From: Ramazzottius varieornatus
Lineage: Eukaryota; Tardigrada; Eutardigrada; Parachela; Ramazzottiidae
Length of the DNA stretch: 64,000 nt
Assembly: GCA_001949185.1 (NCBI GenBank)
Contig: BDGG01000008.1
Span: 865,648-929,647, forward strand
Reading direction: 5' to 3'
The translations under genes and the position numbers were made by a program. The notes beneath the pieces are model-generated. The model made no database searches, was not told the DNA's origin, and saw only the letters and a list, made by a program, of their open reading frames with translations. Positions 58,001-64,000 of the stretch are shown here, in pieces. Every line of letters begins with the position of its first letter. Positions within the stretch are counted from its first letter, which is position 1.

Positions 58001-59229
58001 CATGTTCTAAGTTGCACAGTTCCCACCGCATCGTTAGCGCGTCGCTTGAACACGGGAAACTTTTCAAAGATCAGTCGTATACTTCATCTTAGTACAGTTG
58101 CAAGTCCTGTGACTCTTGATCTCGTCACGCTACTTAGCACATTTATTATCTGTATTTTATTGTTTCGACCAGCTAGGTTTCCAACAGTCGCGGACAGCGA
58201 AACCAGCGCGGCCATTTGCGAGAGTGGGTGCGTGATCTGTTCGCTGGTTCTTTCTCGTTTCGTCGTCTCACAGAAACTCGCACAGATCTCGAACTGTGAA
58301 CCGTTTAGTAGACTACGCGAGCATCGAGTCTGTCTGCACCGGTAAGCGCATGGAATGTTTTTAGAAGCGAACGGAGCCAAGTTAAAAATAGCTCCTGAAT
58401 CCTGCGCATGCGACATGACGCTCAGGGAATTGATAGGATGATCTCGGTACAGTACAAGCAAATTCAGTTGCTGCTTCGTGAATCGTGATCAATCATCCAT
58501 AAGATATCTCAGACTATTTCTGTCGAGAAAGAAGGATGCGATATCACACCTCTTCCTGGAGTACTCGATTCTGAGCATCTGGACGGTTGGCTGTAACATG
58601 TCGCGATCGTGATACTTAATTAAGATTTCCGTGTGCGCATCTTCGTTCCTCTTCAAGGGCGGCTGCTGATGCATACAATTCTGTGATGAAGTGAGAATAT
58701 TCGAACTTTACCTTGCTGAGTTCTGACGGAGCTTCCGCGAGATTTTTCCGACTTACGTGAATGGTAATGCCGGAAGCTGGTTTGCGAACGCCGAACCTCA
58801 AAAGTCAAAGCTGGGATCTGCGTTGTGCTTGTTGGTATGGTATTGTGGCCACTGGACAAATCAACTCGTCAGCTGGCTGCACCCAGACGCCCTTTTACCA
58901 TTGGCCCATTCGGGAATCCCAAGCGTTTGGTTTGCCGGTGAAGCCGGCAGGCGGAGCCAACCAGCTGGTGCCGGTTCATCACTGAATCAGCCAGAAAATC
59001 TTTTGCTGTTTTCCTCTCAAAATCCTCCATTAAATTTCGTCCTCCGCGGAAAACTGCAAAAAGTCTCTTCCTGAGTGTGTATAGCCTCCTTCCAGGACAT
59101 AATCGAAACCAAGAGGATCGTCTCTGTTCTTACAGAAGAATCTAGCTTGATGGTAGACTGCTTTGCTGTCGGAAAAGCCGTTGAAGTTAGTTACCGGTTG
59201 ACTGCTCATCTTCATCTCTTTATCCCGGT
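58001..59229. other. Region before the PAM2 gene; possible small exons
   Basis: No supported gene. Minus-strand open pieces at 58489-58860 have some splice-like sites (CATTCAC|GTAAGT near 58755) but no recognisable product. A plus-strand donor CCCG|GTAAGT at about 59229 with an acceptor TTCTTGCAG near 59327 probably removes a 5' UTR intron of the downstream gene. Confidence 0.3.
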
Positions 59230-59368
59230 AAGTGTGTGTTCCCTTTTGATTTCTGGTAGAGCTAGAGACGAAGGGAAGGTGATTGTAATCGCAAAAGTAG
59301 AAGGGAACGGTATGGTGTTCTTGCAGGTGAAATAACGTCTTGTCGGGAGTCTAGCCGCAGCCTCCATC

Positions 59369-62300
59369 ATGGTGAAGAAGCACCGGAATCGTCCCCTCAG
59401 TGACGCTAAGTTGAATCCTAACGTGGCTGCCTTCATTCCCGTCGCACGCAGGGAGTCTAACACCAACCTGAACCCTGCTGCCAAACCGTTTGTACCCACA
59501 ACGTCAGCGCCAAGCTCAGACACCGTTCAGGATCCTTCAGTCAGCTCTAACGGAACCAAGCCGACAATCAACAAAGACTCGCTCAGAAAGAACAAAGAAT
59601 CGGACACGAATAGCTCATCCTCCACATCTGCGGTCACTCCAGTCAAGACGGCCGATGAAGTCAAAGTAAAGTCGGAAATCGTTGCAGTTCTCAAAGAAGA
59701 AGAGGAGGATCTCTCTCGAGCCGACACTCCAACGTCAGTAACCTCGCCTGCTCCAGACAATGATCCGACTAAGTCTTCTTCGGTAAGTACTCTGTCTGCT
59801 CAGTAAAAAAGCTGGGGTTAGTCCTGGATAAACAGGTTGCTGTTTCTTGAGTGCAGAAAAGAGCAGGGTTGACAAAGAATCAGCAGAGAAAGCTGAATCG
59901 TAGTGGCAAGAGCAAGTCATTCGACACAATCGATCTGACTAGAAGTCCGACTAGTCCAGGAAGTGAACCACAAAGTTCGGGATCTTCCTCTGGCTGCAGC
60001 GACAAGAAGACGGGAAAGAAGCCGAAAGCACCAGCTGTCTCTCCATCGATGGAAAGCAAACCGCCCTTGACAATCAAGAAGTCATCAGGTGAATTAACAA
60101 TGTAAGTTTCAAATGAAATCTCTTTCAACGCCATTTAATCTTTGCAGAATCGGAACAGCACGTTTCCATTGTGATGCCACTTCCCACTCTGAAGCGGAAG
60201 ATTCCTGATGCTCATATCGGTGAAGGTGATCAACCGATGGCGGTCGAGGGTACAGAGCAAGCCAAAGACAAGACGGAAGCAAAGAAGTACGACAACCTCG
60301 TTACCGAGAATGCACAGCTCAAGTCCCAAATGGCGGACTTCGAGACCAAGTGGAAGATTCACGCAGCCACGCTGGAAGACCTGAAGCAAGCCCAGAAAAA
60401 GTACGACCTGATCAAGAACCAAGTGCAGACGTTGGAAGGGCAGCTGGAAAAGAAAAACAAAGCGGTCAGTCAATCAATCAAAACCCATTGAAAACCATTA
60501 GAATAATTATATTTTGAAATAATGGATTTTCTCATTCAGGAGGCTGAGTTTAAAAAAGAGAAACTGGATTTGAAGCGATTATTGAAGGAGAAAGAGACTC
60601 AATTGGAAGATCAGGTGAAACTAAGTGGAAGTCTGACTACTCGGAGTAAGGAGCTTGAAGGGAAGATGCAGTTAGCTGAGAAAGAGAAGAAGGATCTTCA
60701 GGCGAAGGTAGCGAAGACTCAGGCTGAGCTGGACAACAACTTGTCAGCCATGTACGAGCTGCAAGCACTTCGTTCTCAGCTGGCTGAGGGTGACGTCAAG
60801 TCCAAAGACCAGCAGCCGTTGATGCAGGAAGTGGAGGCTCTGAAAGAAGAACTGAAAAAGAAAGAGAAGCAAGGGCAGTTGGCGGTGGAGCAGCTGGAGA
60901 ACCTGCGGGGAAAGTATCAGAAGCTGGAAGAAGAGTTGGATGGAGCGAACGTCGTGGTGCGTCGAGTGGAGGCTTTGGAGCGTTACAACCAAGACATGGA
61001 AGAACAACTGAAAGTGGCGGCGAATAGCTTGAGCGAAGCTCAAAGTCTGGTGGCTGATTACAAGGCTAAGATTGAGGTACGTGGAAGAAATCGATAAACG
61101 GTTGAACGCAACAGTAAGCGCACTGAAGTTAATTTGGCTGATACGTTGGTCTCTTACAGTCTTCCACGCAAGAGTATCTGGATCTTCTGACTTCCAACCG
61201 AGAACAAGAGAACAATATCCAACAGCAGCTTCAAAAGAACCGCGAGCTTACGGACCGACTGGATGAGCTGAACAAGGCTTTGCATGAGGAAAGACAGAAA
61301 CAGGCTCAGCGGACGAATCTTCGCAGTCATACCGAGACGGTACATAAATGACGGTTCTGCCAATTCTTGAGTGACAATATCCACGAGGTTCTGTTTTAGG
61401 AGTTGCTACTTGACGCTGGCGGTCTGAAGGAAAGCTCGGTCGACCCATTTCCGGATCAATCTTCCAAGACAGTTCAGTCCGATAATCATCTAGCTCTGCC
61501 CATGCAGGAAAACGGTCAGCATGAGGTAAGCTCAAACTAATGAAGTCTCTATAGCTTTCCGCGGTTGGGTGAAATGGTGCGTAACCGGAGCGTTTGTTTG
61601 TGGCACAGAAAGGGGTAAGCAAGGAGGAGAAACGTTACGTTTCGGTGGCGCATCACATTGTCACGGTGGAGCCTTCCCTCTCGGAACAGATCATCGAGAA
61701 AAACCTTTGCTCTGCTGACGAAGAACTCCAGAATGGTCCTCGAAGCCCGAAAGATTCTTTTGGCATGTCCAACTTCGAACCACGTTTAGTGGTGAACGAG
61801 AAGCCGACTGTGGAAGACTTTATCGAAAACGGCGAAGTGGCAAGTCGGGAAATTTTTCGAATAGTCTGTTTTAAAAGATATTTGAACGTTATCGAGAAAT
61901 ATTCTATTCGTTTGATAGAGTCGCGAGAATCTTCCGGTGGTGGATGCTAATGCAAGCTTCGCTGAGCCATCGGCCGACTCGCCTTTGCTGGAATCCAAAC
62001 CTGAAGTGGCGCCTACTTTGAACGGGACGAAGAACGGTACCGCCGGTGGTGCTCTCACCGCTGTGGCTAATGGAACGGTCAGTCCGCCGGTTCGCCGGAA
62101 GGTAAGAAAGAGTGCTTGTTTCTGCTTGGTCACGAGAGTTAGCATGACCGCTTGTGACCAGGCACATTCTTTTCGTGTGTTGTTACAGTCTGAACGCAAC
62201 ACAAGTTTGTCATGTAGCGTCGTGGATGTTGCCACATTCAGTGAAGGAGAAGGCAAGGTGGACCAAGCCAGGCCAGTATCTCATGATAATAGCAAGAAGC

Positions 62301-62452
62301 AAAACTTTCCCCCAAAGATGATGAAAAAGTGTGTACAAACTGTGACGAAAGATAGTAAGAGTTTAGATTTGACAATGTGTTCTCTGTGTGCGGTGTCCTT
62401 TGGTATGGGTGCTGCCACCTTGGCTGTCTTCAAGTACCTGTCTTCTCGGTAG
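59369..62452 (+). CDS. Tail-anchored coiled-coil protein with two PAM2 motifs
   Basis: Family not recognised, but the architecture is clear. Nine exons: 59369-59782, 59857-60088, 60148-60464, 60540-61076, 61160-61339, 61400-61525, 61609-61839, 61919-62101 and 62189-62452; 827 residues. Residues 15-24 (LNPNVAAFIP) and 34-43 (LNPAAKPFVP) both match the PAM2 consensus that binds the MLLE domain of poly(A)-binding protein. A Ser/Thr/Lys-rich stretch follows, then about 300 residues of heptad-rich coiled coil (60250-61340), an acidic linker, and a C-terminal hydrophobic helix (MCSLCAVSFGMGAATLAVFK) with six polar/basic residues after it, typical of tail anchors. The start codon opens directly before the first PAM2 motif. 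Exon 7 to 8 is best joined through a GC-AG intron (GTG|GCAAGT). Inferred role: tethering PABP/mRNA to an organelle surface; the target membrane is unknown. Confidence 0.85.
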
Positions 62453-62870
62453 TAGTTCCTCTTAGTTCTAATTTCTCTCCTTCTCTAAAGTTTTCTCTCT
62501 CGGAGCTTTTTCGTTTTTGAATTTTATCTCTACCCTGTATTAGCTTAGATGAAACCTGGAGTTAGAACAAAATTCCGTTTTGAAAATGAAGGGTCGTTTC
62601 TTGTAAAAGTAGCGGGTAAGCACGCAGGCCGAAGTTGAGAAGGGACCAGAAAGCGAGAACAAGTGGCGCCTCATTCTTTCTTCGAGTAGCCAATCCGGTT
62701 TCTCAGCAACTTTATGGCTGAGTGCTCAAACATCATTGTGGTTGATTCAAATGACGGCAGCTTTCGTATTTCCGTAAGGCTAGATCGACGACTGGATGGA
62801 GTTTTGGGTGAGGATTTATTGAGGTTCTCATTTGGGGGAGTTTGAACGCCGAAGCTGCGGAAGTGGCAAC

Positions 62871-64000
62871 ATGTGGTATCTACCGAGTGATGAGTATGAA
62901 GGAACCGAAGCGAACCGCGACTCCCCTGTAAGAATCACTGTCTTTTCCGTTGTTTGAGCAGTTATCTGGTGTGACTCGTTGGTGGATGATCGTTCGGTTT
63001 CCGTTGCAGCATAACAAGACACCATTGACAGTGGTTCAAAGCGAAGATGAATTGGAGTTGCGTCGGTCCAAAATGCCAAAGTTCGACCAGGAATACAACA
63101 AGGAAGCCACGTTGAATAGTCCGAAACATGACGAAGAATGGCCTATGAAGTCACCTATACTTAGTCTCGAGTAAGTCGCATATGCAAATTAAAAATCGTT
63201 TTCTAGCATACAATCGATTTTTGTACAGACATTCATATGGATGCGATCCGAAACGGAAAGACAACCTCGTCGTCCTGGCCGATGGTTGCGTTGCTTACAT
63301 AGCCGGAGAATTCGTTGTTATTCATAATGTCTTCACGAAGCATCAAGACACCGTTGCTGCAAGTTACGGATGCGTACCGGAACAGATCACGGTACGATGG
63401 AGCACTTTGATTCATGTTTTTTTAAAGTTGGACGGGAATAACACTGTTGTAGGTTCATCCGGCGAAAGCCTTCTTTGCCGTATCCGAGCGTGGAGCTATC
63501 GCTGGTGTGAATATTTTCGAGTATCCATCCCTTCGCCTGGTTTCTCGGTTTCATTGTGAAGGCGACACCGATATCGCCTTCGTCCATTTCAAGTATGGCC
63601 TTTCGTTTCTTTCGACATCTACGTTAGCTGTTGAGCTTCACCTTTATGGCTGTTAATTTGTAGCCGCGAAGGTAGCCATCTTCTGACCGTTACTCCTGCT
63701 CCACATTATGTGTTATGCGTTTGGGACTGGGAGAACCAAGTGGCATTGTGTCGTGGAAAGGCGTCGACCAACTATCCAATTTATCGAGCCATGTAAGTCT
63801 ACTTCCTTGTTGGTTTGTGTGTCTCTGTATTGATACTTCTCTCTTGACATGTCTTGTCAACTTCTTCTTTTTCAGGTTTGCTTATTCTCATCCTGGACAG
63901 ATCACCACATCGGGAATTGATCATATCAAGCAAGTCAACCTTCCTGTCTGAAAACGAACATGACACGGGTGATCAACTAATGGTTTCGTGTCCTTCAGTT
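62871..64000 (+). CDS. CFAP44: CFAP44, cilia- and flagella-associated WD protein, N-terminal part (runs off the window)
   Basis: WD-repeat protein of the tether/tether-head complex that anchors inner-arm dynein f to the axoneme; in humans it is needed for sperm flagella. Exons seen: 62871-62927, 63010-63170, 63229-63391, 63453-63592, 63664-63792 and from 63876. Characteristic CFAP44 sequence: HSYGCDPKRKDNLVVLADG, VAYIAGEFVVIHNVFTKHQD, VHPAKAFFAVSERGAIAGV, NIFEYPSLRLVSR, YVLCVWDWENQVALCRGKA and AYSHPGQITTSGIDHIK, which align with the first WD blades of human CFAP44. The donor after HIK is not a clear GT site; an acceptor-like GTTTCGTGTCCTTCAG ends two bases before the window edge. Most of the protein lies outside. 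Confidence 0.85.

Noticed and set aside
59212-59523. 103-codon minus-strand frame
   Set aside because: Antisense to the PAM2-encoding exon, which has conserved motifs and splice support.

Overview
The window is a gene-dense, intron-rich animal genome and almost certainly comes from a tardigrade (eutardigrade, Hypsibius/Ramazzottius-like). The main evidence is a nine-exon minus-strand gene at 38098-39730 for a CAHS (cytosolic abundant heat soluble) protein, a family known only from tardigrades. The other genes are ordinary metazoan ones with many short GT-AG introns. One stretch of Ns (22968-23204) shows this is a scaffolded assembly. Gene models were spliced by hand from reading frame, splice motifs and remembered family alignments, so exon borders may be off by a few bases.

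Layout. 1-1862 (-): 5' part of cytosolic HSP90, head-to-head with a complete HSC70 gene (2865-5399, +); the promoter region between them holds a perfect four-unit heat shock element. 5803-8118 (-): a single-pass membrane protein, perhaps cadherin-related. 8494-8962 (-): a small unknown gene. 9450-9975 (-): EMRE/SMDT1. 10399-12413 (-): a WD-repeat protein resembling the dynein-2 intermediate chain WDR60. 14043-15065 (-): MED6, divergent from mitochondrial pseudouridine synthase RPUSD4 (15646-18137, +). 18237-22014 (-): a 20-exon SLC5/SGLT-type sodium:solute symporter. A tRNA-Gly(UCC) and a foldback element follow the gap. 23768-27319 (-): POMGNT2, with a decayed transposon in intron 3. 29750-31157 (+): NSE4 of the SMC5/6 complex. 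31876-33264 (-): an unrecognised basic protein. 34981-36708 (+): an Egghead-like GT2 protein with altered catalytic motifs. 38098-39730 (-): CAHS. 40557-49479 (+): a 27-exon Pecanex gene. 50457-52025 (+): a DDAH homologue whose catalytic His and Cys are replaced. 52649-56465 (-): GRAMD1/Aster sterol transporter. About 57380-58000 (+): a decayed copy of the Pecanex 3' end. 59369-62452 (+): a coiled-coil, tail-anchored protein with two PAM2 motifs. 62871 to the window end (+): CFAP44, partial.

The genes do not form a pathway, but some themes recur: protein protection (HSP90, HSC70, CAHS), mitochondrial function (EMRE, RPUSD4), cilium/flagellum (WDR60-like, CFAP44), membrane glycosylation and lipids (POMGNT2, Egghead-like, GRAMD1), and genome maintenance/transcription (NSE4, MED6). 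Several close pairs are divergent (HSP90/HSC70, MED6/RPUSD4, CAHS/Pecanex).

The most interesting observations are: two probable pseudoenzymes (DDAH-like and Egghead-like); a tail-anchored coiled-coil protein with tandem PAM2 motifs that may tether poly(A)-binding protein to a membrane; an intron-rich CAHS gene with a long N-terminal extension; a short palindromic MITE family (core AAGTGGCGCACG...CGTGCGCCACTT) with about nine copies in 64 kb, mostly in introns; a MITE with a 10-bp target duplication; a PIF/Harbinger-like remnant in the POMGNT2 intron; and a Pecanex segmental duplication.
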